Shown here piece by piece: positions 52,101 through 57,013 of a stretch of DNA of 64,000 nt. A program made the translations under genes and the position numbers. The stretch comes from Anarhynchus alexandrinus (Eukaryota > Chordata > Aves > Charadriiformes > Charadriidae). The notes below the pieces were generated by a model. The model was not told the origin of the DNA. It worked only from the letters and a program-made list of their open reading frames with translations, and did not search any database. Within the stretch, counting starts at the first letter, position 1. Each line of letters begins with the position of its first letter. Location of the stretch: the NCBI GenBank assembly GCA_008711295.1, contig VUYV01000015.1:6744658-6808657 (forward strand). Direction: 5' to 3'.

Positions 52101-53329
52101 GCTGAATCAAAACAAAAACAACGACACACTTATTCTTCTGGGATTGCTTTTCCCTCCAATCTTTACTTGCCTTAAGTTCACAGCTACAGTTGATAGTCAG
52201 ATCTAACCCTTGTTTTACCTTTAATGGTCAATTAATCCATTAAGTTATTTTCAGAGGACTTTAACAGACATAACTTCAATGCCTTTACTGTATACAGTGC
52301 AGTTTAAACATGCAGAGCTTAAGCAATTAATGAAGATATTTCCATTTTGACTCAACCCTGAGGTGAGATAGTTTAGTTCAGACCATTCCCACAAACTGCT
52401 GAAATTCTGCATAGTGCAGCTGCAAGGAAAGCAAAGCCTTCAGAAAGCTGTTGGTACTGACATCGTGAAGAAGGAACACACAACAGGATTAAAACCTAGC
52501 AAGAGTGACGCTTAACAACTGTAGCACCAAGTAATGAAGAAGAAACACTGTCATCCACCATACATGGCCTCCTGTTTTGCGCATTTCAAAGCCAAATCTA
52601 TACATATGAGATGGAGTAAGACTGTAATCCAACGCTATACTAAAGCACTGCTAAATACTGGTAAGTTCTATTGCTTCACGGCTTCACCACAGAGGCAACT
52701 CCAGCTGTCTCGCTGTCCCGAGCTATCTGAGAGAGCCACGTACTTACAGAATAAAAAGCTTATTTACACCCTTTTACAGCACAAGGCCTATCACACCCTT
52801 CCCCTGGCTGCCCATTACTCTTAAGTCGTCTTACACAGCTTCAGAAAAGGGCAGACATTCAGAAGCCTTTTGAGAAAAGCACACACCCCCGACCTGCTTT
52901 CAGCAGAAGAGGACGAATAAACACGGACACAAACACCGCCCAGCGCAGCCACCCCTCCCGCTGCTTAAAAAAAAAAAAAAAAAAAAAGAAAAAAACAAAA
53001 CAAAACAAAACACCCAAACAAACAGGAGTAACCTCAAATGAGAGGCAAAACCCTTGACCAAAGTCCCACGGCGGGTAATAACGCCACACAGAAACACACA
53101 CCCGCCGCCCTAAACCCACCTCACTGCTACAACCCGGAGCCGCCACAAGCCTGAGGCGGCGGTGACAGACCCACGGCTGGACGAGGCCCTCCCACGACCC
53201 CCGGCCCGCCCCGGGACGGCAGAACGCCGCCGCCCTGAGGAGCTCCCGCCACCCCCCTGCCCCGGCCCGCCCTACCTTGGGCCTGCTCTTGCCGCGGGCC
53301 TTGCGGAGGCCCCTCACGGCCTCCGCCAT
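1..53329 (-). CDS. EPG5: EPG5, autophagosome-lysosome tether (39 of ~44 coding exons; 3' end off window)
   Basis: Known role: EPG5 is a large cytosolic RAB7 effector on late endosomes and lysosomes. It binds LC3 and the STX17-SNAP29-VAMP SNARE complex to drive autophagosome-lysosome fusion; human loss causes Vici syndrome. Seen here: 39 exons with GT-AG boundaries join in one frame (6,772 nt, about 2,257 codons) and align block by block with recalled human EPG5 at nearly equal length. Residues ~1-200 are Ser/Glu-rich and look disordered. Two WxxL-type LC3-interacting motifs lie at residues 546-549 (WTLV) and 563-566 (WILL). A helical body follows, with a short coiled coil near residues 1,600-1,646. 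The start is the ATG at 53,329 in a CpG-rich promoter, with G at -3 and +4. The last ~320 residues lie beyond position 1. No disabling change seen, so the gene looks functional. Confidence 0.97.
1114..1258 (-). CDS. EPG5: EPG5 exon 39 (last exon inside the window)
   Basis: Residues 2210-2257, containing [17 protein letters not shown] and [11 protein letters not shown]. Acceptor GATTAACAG, donor CTCCAG|GTTTGT, phase 1 at the end. I found nothing matching the next human segment between 1 and 1,113, so the remaining exons lie off window. Confidence 0.94.
1387..1596 (-). CDS. EPG5: EPG5 exon 38
   Basis: Residues 2140-2209, containing [20 protein letters not shown] and [18 protein letters not shown]. 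Acceptor ATCTTCAG, donor CACCTT|GTAAGT. The following intron is 128 bp. Confidence 0.95.
1648..1896 (-). other. Unidentified intronic open reading frame
   Basis: Lies in EPG5 intron 37, 51 bp upstream of exon 38. It opens after an acceptor-like TTTCTAG at 1,897-1,903, has an ATG at 1,878 and runs to a TAA at 1,648 (76 codons from the ATG). The product is Leu/Cys-rich and helical-looking ([32 protein letters not shown]). It has no place in the EPG5 protein, whose exons 37 and 38 join exactly as in human. I do not recognise it. It may be a chance frame, a displaced exon or a pseudogene fragment; many chance frames of similar length occur in these introns. Confidence 0.25.
2368..2890 (+). mobile_element. 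CR1 LINE, 5'-truncated (intron 37)
   Basis: 3' part of a CR1 retrotransposon, running from the GTGTCCAGCTCTGGAGCCCC region of ORF2 through the [17 protein letters not shown] stretch to the CR1 terminus (GATGATCTTTAAGGTCCCTTCC). The frame is broken. The element is in + orientation, antisense to EPG5. Confidence 0.93.
4290..5268 (+). mobile_element. CR1 LINE, reverse-transcriptase segment (intron 37)
   Basis: Decayed CR1 ORF2 covering the N-terminal part of the reverse transcriptase. Recognisable pieces are [31 protein letters not shown] and [17 protein letters not shown], then a TGA at 4,621. The later RT region continues in shifted frames through a [18 protein letters not shown] stretch. It ends at a T-rich low-complexity patch (5,270-5,345) and is joined to a CR1 3' tail, implying a large internal deletion or two insertions. 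Confidence 0.9.
5346..5625 (+). mobile_element. CR1 3' tail interrupted by an LTR remnant
   Basis: CR1 3' end from the GAGACACTGGCCCAGGTTGC region to CCTTCCAACC at 5,520, resuming at 5,597 with the ATTCTATG-type tail. The intervening 76 bp is foreign (separate entry). The body closely resembles the CR1 at 59,151-59,350, so both are probably of one subfamily. Confidence 0.88.
5521..5596 (+). mobile_element. Internally deleted ERV LTR remnant nested in CR1
   Basis: Begins TGTCCTGGT and ends AACCACAACA, as the solo LTR at 17,689-18,441 does (TGTCCTGGT ... AACCACGACA). It retains the AGCATCTGTCG and CAGT-GCCA blocks of that LTR's 3' end. About nine-tenths of the LTR is missing. It sits exactly within the CR1 tail. 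No clean target duplication is visible. Confidence 0.65.
5625..5712. repeat. Degenerate purine-pyrimidine microsatellite
   Basis: Imperfect alternating TATATGCACA / CATACACACA tract just after the CR1 tail, probably expanded from the element's end. Confidence 0.7.
6258..6443 (-). CDS. EPG5: EPG5 exon 37
   Basis: Residues 2078-2139, containing [15 protein letters not shown] and [18 protein letters not shown]. Acceptor TTCCTAG, donor AAAGAG|GTAATT, phase 0. A 4.7 kb intron rich in retroelements follows. Confidence 0.95.
7149..7324 (-). CDS. EPG5: EPG5 exon 36
   Basis: Residues 2019-2077, containing [20 protein letters not shown] and [13 protein letters not shown]. Acceptor GATTCTAG, donor TTAAA|GTGAGT, phase 0 at the end. 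Confidence 0.95.
8242..8345 (-). CDS. EPG5: EPG5 exon 35
   Basis: Residues 1984-2018, containing [20 protein letters not shown]. Acceptor CTTTTAAG, donor AAAG|GTGGGT, phase 1 at the end. Confidence 0.92.
9249..9324 (-). CDS. EPG5: EPG5 exon 34
   Basis: Residues 1959-1983, containing [14 protein letters not shown]. Acceptor CTTCTAG, donor GCAAG|GTATAT, phase 2 at the end. Confidence 0.93.
9993..10200 (-). CDS. EPG5: EPG5 exon 33
   Basis: Residues 1890-1958, containing [20 protein letters not shown] and [11 protein letters not shown]. Acceptor TTTTTACAG, donor ATCAG|GTAATG, phase 1 at the end. Confidence 0.94.
10320..10480 (-). CDS. EPG5: EPG5 exon 32
   Basis: Residues 1836-1889, containing [16 protein letters not shown], then a variable Ser/Lys-rich segment that is also poorly conserved against human. 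Acceptor TCCTAAG, donor GAACAA|GTGAGT. The next intron is only 119 bp. Confidence 0.92.
11262..11475 (-). CDS. EPG5: EPG5 exon 31
   Basis: Residues 1765-1835, containing [20 protein letters not shown]. Acceptor TCTTCTAG, donor CAAA|GTGAGT, phase 1 at the end. Confidence 0.94.
12581..12775 (-). CDS. EPG5: EPG5 exon 30
   Basis: Residues 1700-1764, containing [18 protein letters not shown] and [17 protein letters not shown]. Acceptor TTCCTCAG, donor AAAG|GTAGAG, phase 0. Confidence 0.95.
13748..13904 (-). CDS. EPG5: EPG5 exon 29
   Basis: Residues 1647-1699, containing [14 protein letters not shown] and [18 protein letters not shown]. Acceptor CTTTTCAG, donor GGACAA|GTGAGT, phase 0 at the end. 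Confidence 0.95.
14009..14455 (-). mobile_element. CR1 LINE fragment with one N (intron 28)
   Basis: Reverse-oriented CR1 3' end, from CAGAATCACAGCATGGTTGA to CAGGCTGAACAGTCCC. It contains a single N at 14,204 with the same ~56 bp on both sides (14,148-14,203 and 14,205-14,261), which looks like an assembly join. Confidence 0.85.
15543..15685 (-). CDS. EPG5: EPG5 exon 28 (coiled coil)
   Basis: Residues 1600-1646, containing [20 protein letters not shown] followed by [14 protein letters not shown]. The heptad-like spacing suggests a short coiled coil. Acceptor CATTCAG, donor ATAAC|GTAGGT, phase 2 at the end. Confidence 0.94.
16284..16446 (-). CDS. EPG5: EPG5 exon 27
   Basis: Residues 1545-1599, containing [20 protein letters not shown]. 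Acceptor CTTTTCAG, donor ATCCAG|GTTAGA, phase 0 at the end. Confidence 0.94.
17391..17562 (-). CDS. EPG5: EPG5 exon 26
   Basis: Residues 1488-1544, containing [20 protein letters not shown]. Acceptor TCTCTTAG, donor GCCAA|GTAAGA, phase 2 at the end. The solo LTR lies 126 bp upstream of this exon in transcript sense. Confidence 0.93.
17689..18441 (+). mobile_element. Solo ERV LTR, antisense in EPG5 intron 25
   Basis: A 753-bp element with TG...CA ends (TGTCCTGGTTTGAGG ... CTAAACCACGACA), flanked by a perfect 5-bp target duplication CCTTT (17,684-17,688 and 18,442-18,446). Internal signals fit an LTR: a TATAAAA box at 18,033-18,039 and an ATTAAA polyadenylation signal at 18,296-18,301 in an AT-rich stretch. 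No primer-binding site or coding region adjoins it, so it is a recombined solo LTR. The family name was not determined; birds carry many such LTRs. Confidence 0.88.
18033..18039 (+). promoter_or_regulatory. TATA box of the solo LTR
   Basis: TATAAAA placed about 345 bp into the LTR and about 260 bp before the ATTAAA signal, as expected for a U3-R boundary. Any transcript would run antisense to EPG5. Confidence 0.6.
19340..19481 (-). CDS. EPG5: EPG5 exon 25
   Basis: Residues 1441-1487, containing [17 protein letters not shown] and TDFTNPLS. Acceptor GTGCCTTAG, donor ATCAG|GTAAGC, phase 1 at the end. Confidence 0.93.
20395..20518 (-). CDS. EPG5: EPG5 exon 24
   Basis: Residues 1399-1440, containing [20 protein letters not shown]. 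The acceptor is preceded by a long T tract and ends CTTCTCAG; donor CAACAG|GTGCAG. Confidence 0.94.
22380..22607 (-). CDS. EPG5: EPG5 exon 23
   Basis: Residues 1323-1398, containing [20 protein letters not shown] and [14 protein letters not shown]. Acceptor ATTTTTAG, donor GTCAG|GTAAAA, phase 2 at the end. Confidence 0.95.
22810..22976 (-). CDS. EPG5: EPG5 exon 22
   Basis: Residues 1268-1322, containing [19 protein letters not shown]. Locally more GC-rich than neighbouring exons. Acceptor TTTTTGCAG, donor TATGG|GTGAGT, phase 2 at the end. Confidence 0.94.
24582..24701 (-). CDS. EPG5: EPG5 exon 21
   Basis: Residues 1228-1267, containing [20 protein letters not shown] and TPDQALK. Acceptor TGTGCAG, donor AAG|GTAAGA, phase 0. 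Confidence 0.94.
25471..25581 (-). CDS. EPG5: EPG5 exon 20
   Basis: Residues 1191-1227, containing [20 protein letters not shown]. Acceptor CCTTGCAG, donor TCAG|GTAAGT, phase 0. Confidence 0.95.
26067..26264 (-). CDS. EPG5: EPG5 exon 19
   Basis: Residues 1125-1190, containing [19 protein letters not shown] and [13 protein letters not shown]. Acceptor TTGGCAG, donor CAAG|GTAAGT, phase 0 on both sides. Confidence 0.95.
27094..27238 (-). CDS. EPG5: EPG5 exon 18
   Basis: Residues 1076-1124, containing [20 protein letters not shown] and [12 protein letters not shown]. Acceptor TTCCCTAG, donor ACAG|GTAAGA, phase 0 at the end. Confidence 0.95.
27973..28113 (-). CDS. EPG5: EPG5 exon 17
   Basis: Residues 1029-1075, containing [19 protein letters not shown] and [20 protein letters not shown]. 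Acceptor TTAACAG, donor GAACA|GTAAGT, phase 2 at the end. Confidence 0.95.
28114..31613 (-). other. EPG5: EPG5 introns 15 and 16 (with exon 16 between)
   Basis: Apart from exon 16 (29,759-30,018) I recognise nothing. A near-exact 18-bp doublet (TATTATGACATTCTAGTA-like) lies at 31,464-31,499. Confidence 0.55.
29759..30018 (-). CDS. EPG5: EPG5 exon 16
   Basis: Residues 943-1028, containing [20 protein letters not shown] and [20 protein letters not shown]. Acceptor TGTTCCAG, donor CACAG|GTGAGT, phase 2 at the end. Confidence 0.95.
31614..31733 (-). CDS. EPG5: EPG5 exon 15 (tandem acceptor)
   Basis: Residues 903-942, containing [20 protein letters not shown]. The acceptor reads TTTTTAGCAG|GAT, a NAGNAG pair. 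I chose the downstream site because it gives the same length as human; the upstream site (exon start 31,736) would add one Gln. Donor CAG|GTATCC. Confidence 0.93.
32937..33101 (-). CDS. EPG5: EPG5 exon 14
   Basis: Residues 848-902, containing [20 protein letters not shown] and EGLNWGF. Acceptor CCTCAAAG, donor CAG|GTACGC, phase 0. Confidence 0.95.
33321..33461 (-). CDS. EPG5: EPG5 exon 13
   Basis: Residues 801-847, containing [20 protein letters not shown]. Acceptor TCTTCTCAG, donor GATG|GTAAGT, phase 0 on both sides. Confidence 0.95.
34042..34196 (-). CDS. EPG5: EPG5 exon 12
   Basis: Residues 749-800, containing [14 protein letters not shown] and [14 protein letters not shown]. Acceptor TTTTCTAG, donor GAG|GTGAAT, phase 0 at the end. 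Confidence 0.95.
34197..38205 (-). other. EPG5: EPG5 intron 11 (4.0 kb)
   Basis: Single-copy-looking intronic sequence. A slightly GC-richer patch at 35,880-36,060 has overlapping frames on both strands, but no splice signals or recognisable product. No CR1 or LTR seen. Confidence 0.6.
38206..38363 (-). CDS. EPG5: EPG5 exon 11
   Basis: Residues 696-748, containing [14 protein letters not shown] and [17 protein letters not shown]. Acceptor CCAACAG, donor AAAG|GTAGAA, phase 1 at the end. Confidence 0.95.
38718..38873 (-). CDS. EPG5: EPG5 exon 10
   Basis: Residues 644-695, containing [12 protein letters not shown] and [18 protein letters not shown]. Acceptor CTCTGTAG, donor AAAAAG|GTAGGC, phase 2 at the end. 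Confidence 0.94.
39716..39808. repeat. G/T-only low-complexity tract (intron 9)
   Basis: About 90 bp almost entirely G and T on the + strand (runs of TTTGTTTG, GTTGTGTTG), hence A/C-only in the EPG5 transcript. It ends about 65 bp downstream of exon 9. Confidence 0.8.
39875..40025 (-). CDS. EPG5: EPG5 exon 9
   Basis: Residues 594-643, containing [15 protein letters not shown] and [12 protein letters not shown]. Acceptor GTCTTAG, donor ATCAA|GTAAGA, phase 2 at the end. Confidence 0.95.
40628..40742 (-). CDS. EPG5: EPG5 exon 8 (second LC3-interacting motif)
   Basis: Residues 556-593. WILL at 563-566 is followed by an acidic stretch, and [14 protein letters not shown] is conserved. Acceptor GTCTATAG, donor GGAG|GTAAAT, phase 1 at the end. 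Confidence 0.95.
41123..41984 (-). mobile_element. Young 5'-truncated CR1 LINE (intron 7)
   Basis: 862-bp CR1 in EPG5 orientation. The ORF2 C-terminal part is almost intact, read in two frames: [19 protein letters not shown] near the start, then after one frameshift around 41,785 an open run to a stop at 41,203, with [10 protein letters not shown] and [19 protein letters not shown]. It ends in the ATTCTATGATTCT tail. The direct repeat AGCAAAATAGA flanks it (41,112-41,122 and 41,985-41,995), although ATAGA can also belong to the tail. Confidence 0.93.
42122..42230 (-). CDS. EPG5: EPG5 exon 7 (first LC3-interacting motif)
   Basis: Residues 519-555, containing MDFMCHMKP and [14 protein letters not shown] is at 546-549. 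The length, 109 nt, is not a multiple of three, so skipping would shift the frame. Acceptor AAATTAG, donor GAG|GTACAG. CR1 copies of opposite orientation lie on either side. Confidence 0.95.
42352..43045 (+). mobile_element. CR1 LINE, second subfamily (intron 6)
   Basis: + strand CR1 ORF2 3' part, open from 42,353 to 42,778 ([40 protein letters not shown]), then the non-coding 3' end with ATTAGGAACAACTTCTTCAC. It differs from the intron 7 copy and lacks the long ATTCTATG tail. It ends near GGAAGGGGCCTTTATGATT. Confidence 0.9.
43571..43644 (-). CDS. EPG5: EPG5 exon 6
   Basis: Residues 495-518, containing [15 protein letters not shown]. Acceptor TTTCAG, donor TCAA|GTAAGTG, ending in phase 2. 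Confidence 0.94.
43985..44052 (+). mobile_element. CR1 3'-end fragment (intron 5)
   Basis: Only the last ~65 bp of a CR1: a GGTTGGACTCGTTGATGATG-like stretch, then TTTTCCAACCTAAATGATTC. Confidence 0.8.
44694..44801 (-). CDS. EPG5: EPG5 exon 5
   Basis: Residues 459-494, containing [19 protein letters not shown]. Acceptor CCCTTTAG, donor CAG|GTGTGA, phase 0 on both sides. Confidence 0.95.
45375..45511 (-). CDS. EPG5: EPG5 exon 4
   Basis: Residues 413-458, containing [15 protein letters not shown]. Acceptor TTTACAG, donor CTG|GTGAGG; the split valine codon restores phase 0. Confidence 0.94.
46371..46614 (-). CDS. EPG5: EPG5 exon 3
   Basis: Residues 332-413, containing [20 protein letters not shown], nearly identical to human. 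Acceptor TTTTCAG, donor CAAG|GTGTGT, ending in phase 1. Confidence 0.95.
46615..48444 (-). other. EPG5: EPG5 intron 2
   Basis: Mostly AT-rich. The block 47,738-48,235 is clearly GC-richer, has overlapping + strand frames and ends in a run of about 14 A. It may be an unrecognised old retroposon; no named family assigned. Confidence 0.5.
48445..49383 (-). CDS. EPG5: EPG5 exon 2 (large N-terminal exon)
   Basis: Residues 19-331. The first part is low-complexity, rich in Ser, Glu and Lys and poorly conserved. From about residue 230 it matches human closely, with [19 protein letters not shown] and then [19 protein letters not shown]. Acceptor TTTCCTAG; donor GTGCAG|GTGCTG, phase 0. Confidence 0.95.
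49687..50023 (-). mobile_element. CR1 LINE interrupted by an assembly gap (intron 1)
   Basis: Reverse-oriented CR1. The 3' tail (CACAGAATCACAGAATTTTC) is at 49,687, and ORF2 sequence resumes after the gap, with minus-strand translation [20 protein letters not shown]. The gap hides the middle. Confidence 0.88.
49794..49918. other. Assembly gap (125 N)
   Basis: Run of 125 N inside a CR1 copy in EPG5 intron 1. It affects no recognised exon. Confidence 0.99.
50024..52966 (-). other. EPG5: EPG5 intron 1, distal part
   Basis: AT-rich sequence between the gap-containing CR1 and the A-rich tract near the promoter. No exon, RNA gene or retroelement recognised. Confidence 0.6.
52967..53020. repeat. 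A-rich tract with AAAAC units (intron 1)
   Basis: About 20 A residues followed by repeated AAAAC units, in intron 1 about 260 bp from exon 1. Simple repeat; no source element recognised. Confidence 0.8.
53276..53329 (-). CDS. EPG5: EPG5 exon 1 (start codon)
   Basis: Encodes residues 1-18, beginning MAEAVRG and Lys/Arg-rich as in human. Donor CCAAG|GTAGGG, phase 0. The ATG context has G at -3 and +4. The frame stays open upstream but has no in-frame ATG nearby (the codon at 53,431 is TTG), which supports this start. Confidence 0.93.
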
Positions 53330-53427
53330 AACCCCGCGCTGCGCTCCCGCCCGCTGCGGCGCGGCGCAGGCAGCTGCGGGAGGCGGCGGAAGGGGCGGGG
53401 CCGTCCCCGCCCCCGCGGCGCTCTCGG

Positions 53428-53432
53428 CCAAT
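53428..53432 (+). promoter_or_regulatory. CCAAT box upstream of EPG5
   Basis: CCAATCAG is the preferred NF-Y core; it sits about 100 bp upstream of the start codon inside the CpG-rich promoter. Confidence 0.6.
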
Positions 53433-53519
53433 CAGCGGCGCGGCAGGTACGGGAGGGACGGAGGGACACGCCGAGTCGCGGTGCGTCGGCGCAGTACGGA
53501 CCGGGATGGAGCCGGGGGG

Positions 53520-53891
53520 TCTGTGGGGCGGTCATGGGGCTCCTCCGTCGCCTGGGAGGAGGCCAGGATACGCTGTAACGACCTGTGGGGAGGCCAGGTT
53601 CCTCTGTAGGAGCCTGGGAGGAGGCCAGGCCCTGCTATAAGGACCTGGAGGCAGGTCAGGTTCCTCTATAGGAGTCTGGGCAGAGACCAGGCTCCAGTAT
53701 AGGGGTCTGTGGGGAGGCCAGGCTCCCCTGTGAGGATCTCTGGGGAGGTCGGGCTGCTGCAGAGGGGCCTGGGAGGAGGCCAGGCTCCCCTGTGAGGATC
53801 TGTGGGGAGGTCGGGCTGCTGCAGAGGGGCCTGGGAGGAGGCCAGGCTCCCCTATAAGAACCTGCAGGGAAGCCAGACTGCTGCCAGAGGG
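53520..53891. repeat. 31-bp minisatellite, 12 units, abutting the EPG5 promoter
   Basis: Twelve consecutive 31-bp units, phased exactly at 53,520 + 31n. The consensus begins CCTGGGAGGAGGCCAGGCTC or TCTGTGGGGAGGCCAGGCTC and ends in variants of CTGTGAGGA or GCAGAGGGG. Units 7-10 form a higher-order 62-bp dimer repeat (units 7/9 and 8/10 nearly identical). More degenerate copies continue to about 53,960. Confidence 0.93.
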
Positions 53892-56800
53892 AATGTGGGG
53901 TGGGAAGCTAGGCCCCTACTGTTGAGGATGGGGAGTGTGAAGTCTCTTCTGCCTGTACTGTAGGAGGACCTGGAAGCGCCATTGGAACAGGGCAGCCTTT
54001 CCTGAAGTGCTTGAGGCTCCTTCAGCCACAGCGGGGCTGCTGGCTCAGCCCAGGGGGCCAGGCACCACTGCCCCTTCCGATCCCGGCCCTGGCACCCGGC
54101 TGTCCCCGGGGAGCCACGGATGGAGCCAAGTCAAAGCCCCACTGGGAGCAGAAGTGACTTCTCCCAGTCCCCAGATGCTCCACAGAGCCCCCACAGATCT
54201 CAGGCCCACCTTGCAGAGGACGCCATAGCCAAGGAGTTAATGATCTTGAACAGGCCTTGTCTGATCTATTGGACCTTGTACTTAGGGCTTGAGAAGCACA
54301 GTACCCCATAGTACTGGCCCTTATAGCACCTGCCTGAACTTGCCTGTATCTGGAACTGCAGCAAGTTCTCCTGTGAACATCCTTTATGAATAGGTTTTCT
54401 GTTTTCTTCTAAGCTACATTGCCTCAAAGGACCAAAAAGGGAGAGGTCCGTTGAACTCTGCCTGAAGGCAGGGTGCCTGGCATCTGAAGGTGTATAAGAT
54501 ATACTCACTATCTGTATTTCTCTTCTTATTCTGTCCTATTAAAGTGGTTATTTATTAAGGCATTTGTTAGCTCGCTCTCTCCCTGTGGGGCACCCCAGGG
54601 AGGGACGGCAGGAGCTGTGCAGACAACAGTGCTCCAAGAAGCTGGCACAGCAGGTCTGTAGGGAGGTCAGGCTCCTCCACAGGGTCCTGGGAGGAGGCCA
54701 AAGTCTTCTGCACCCCTTGGAAGACAACCAGGCAAGGGAAGTTACTGAAGACAGAAAGCCAGTTCAGCTCTCGTGGGCACACAGATTTGCTTCCCAATAG
54801 CTCCATGTCTGGACACTCTTTTTCCAAGCCAGGGTTTGCTTGGCTTTAGGCCTATTCAAAAAGCTGGTGTGTTCAGAGTTAGAACCAGCACCCCTATTTT
54901 GGGATGACTTCTGTGCATTTAGTGAATGTGCAAGCGAAGTTTCAGCCACAGTGGGGACCTCTGCATGCAGAAAAGCCTGACATCATCTATTGTGCTGAAA
55001 AATCCCAATAAAGAAACCATGCAATGTATTATAGGGTAGATACTCTTCCAGGGGAAACAGCCCTGCATGGTCTGCAGTTCATGGCTAATCACAAGTACTT
55101 GTTCTCATGCCAGCCTTTCTTGGTGTGTTCTCTCCCATACCTCTCATTGTACTAAGCAAGTACTGAAATAAAAGCTGAGGAAGGATATGCTCTTTTAGGC
55201 ACCCTTCCAGGAGAGGCAACTCAGACCACCCAGACATCCTAGGGTGCTTTGAAGGCATATCAGCCCCAGCTCCAACAGAAAGTGAATGTGACAACCTTTT
55301 TAAAAAAAAAAAACAAACATATCCAGCACACGAGTCTCAAAACTTATTTTTAAAATATGTATTTAAAGAACTAAGACTACAGCAGGCTCCTTCAGAAGAA
55401 TATTTGTACACTTGGTCTTTCAGAAAAAAAGAATAGGACAACTGGTTCCTTGGCATGTGCACTTTGCACAGTTCATTCTAATGCAGCAGGACAGATGTTA
55501 AAGCTCACTGTGATCTTCTCTGCACACGGAAATACAGTAAAAGCCCTGGGGACCAGTGGGGTTAGGCACACACTGACGTCATGCAGATTCAATTTGAAGA
55601 ACATCATACAACTAGCAACTCATGTTGCTCCAAAGTTTGTCCCCTGGCACCAGGTTTAGACAGCTCAAGTGTGTTGAGGTCCCCATGTCCTGCGTCCCTG
55701 TGTCCAGTGTCATAAGGCACTGAGGAGCTGTTAAGCAACACTGCACACAGGGGCTTCAGAGAGACCAGCAGCCCTGAGGCGTGTGAGCTTCTGAATCAAA
55801 GCCATAATCAGATATGCAGTAACAAGAAGGGCATGAACTTTGAGGAGACCTGGTTAGGAAATGAGTTTCATGGCTCCAGGCCAACATTAGTAGCTAAGTT
55901 TGTTTCCAGTGGTGCATAGCCAGAATGACTCCAAGTTCAGGGATTCACAGGAGTTAATCAAATGGGGGTGTCCAGAGCCTACCAGGGACAAGCTATACCA
56001 TAAGCCTAAAAAAATGCAAGCCTCTCATTGAAGAGGCGGTTGGAAGAGCTGACCGACTTCTTCAGATGCTCAGCAACGCTGTAGGGTGTGGGACTTCCTA
56101 GCAGGTTTCTGGCAGCATATCCCCTTGCTCAGTAGCTGCACTGTGGATTGTTGCACCAGGCAAGATGCAAATCAGCTTCCAGTATCGGCACTTAAGCCTG
56201 GAGCACATCTACAGCTAAGTTAGACACATGGTGTAACCATTGGTGCTCCTCTAAGAAAGCTTCCTGAGAGACAAGACTGAAATTAAATCTAAATTACAAA
56301 TTTAATCACCATTAATGAAAGACTTCAGAAACAGGCAAAACTGTAACCTGTGGGATAGATATGCCCTGAACACAAGCCAGCATGTCCAAAGCATAGCGCA
56401 ATGCTCCCCTCAGCACATATGACTTCTCTAGATATCTGGAGCATGAGAGGCTCCAGCCTCTCCCACATGGCTGCACTTTAGAAGAACTTCAAAACAAAAA
56501 CTTCTTCCGACGCAGAAGATTGTCCCGTGTCCAGCTCCATCGCTTATATTCCTTTTCTTCTCCTGAGTGTGAAGATGGGATGTCCATCCAAGGAGTTTGC
56601 CAATCAAAGGCACAGATTTTTAGTAGGCACTTTCTGAATGTACAAATAATTTTCAGAGTCCTCAAATACTTTCTTAAAATGGAGAAGCACTTCAGATCTG
56701 TGTGGCTCGGAATAACTGGAAACATCAACTTTGCCGCACTGGCCAGACCGACAGTGTCTTCTGCCTGGAGAACCTACAGAAGAGGATTGACGATGTCTAA

Positions 56801-56963
56801 ACCACAGCTCCAGCTCAGACAAGCGATGGGAGGGCTGACATGATCATCACTCCCAATGTCATCCCTTAACCAGTGGCCTTTCTTTCTCCACTATCCCTCC
56901 TTTGTGTAGCTGCCTCTCATATTAAATCCTTTCTTCATCAAATGTGAGTACTTACGGTGGCTA
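53892..56963. other. Intergenic region and PSTPIP2 3' flank
   Basis: No coding exon recognised. It probably contains the PSTPIP2 3' UTR. Minus-strand polyadenylation signals are possible at 56,301-56,306 (ATTAAA) and 54,551-54,556 (AATAAA), but I cannot choose between them. The part at 54,000-54,230 is GC-rich. At 54,493-54,543 a + strand TATAAGA is followed by ATTAAA, LTR-like in arrangement but unproven. The rest is unremarkable single-copy sequence. Confidence 0.6.
54655..54716. repeat. Two detached units of the 31-bp minisatellite
   Basis: TCTGTAGGGAGGTCAGGCTC and CCTGGGAGGAGGCCAAAG... are two further 31-bp units in the same order and orientation as the main array, 760 bp away. Confidence 0.85.
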
Positions 56964-57013
56964 TTAGTGATGTATCAAGCTGTAGCCATCAACTGTGGCA
57001 TAATCAGCCTCAC
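56964..57013 (-). CDS. PSTPIP2: PSTPIP2 last coding exon (stop TAA)
   Basis: Encodes GEADYATVDGYSLIHH and TAA (stop at 56,964-56,966), the same length as the human end. The two inner tyrosines are present; the outermost human Tyr is His here. Acceptor TGTTTCAG. Confidence 0.92.

Larger units (their letters stand above)
53120..53520 (-). promoter_or_regulatory. EPG5: EPG5 CpG-rich promoter and 5' UTR
   Basis: Abruptly GC- and CpG-rich sequence around exon 1. Upstream of the ATG there is a GC box (GGGGCGGGG at 53,392-53,400) and a CCAAT box with NF-Y-like context (GCCAATCAGC, CCAAT at 53,428-53,432), about 70 and 100 bp away. No TATA box seen. This fits a broad housekeeping CpG-island promoter. 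The transcription start itself cannot be fixed from the sequence. Confidence 0.8.

Noticed and set aside
52859..53431. Longer EPG5 start with an Ala/Pro-rich 34-residue extension and read-through past exon 1
   Set aside because: The codon at 53,431 is TTG, not ATG, and lies in the CCAAT box; the part below 53,276 is intron. The ATG at 53,329 matches human MAEAV.
53162..53609. Long + strand frames in the CpG-rich region
   Set aside because: GC-rich sequence lacks stops by composition; no family similarity. These are shadows of the promoter and exon 1.
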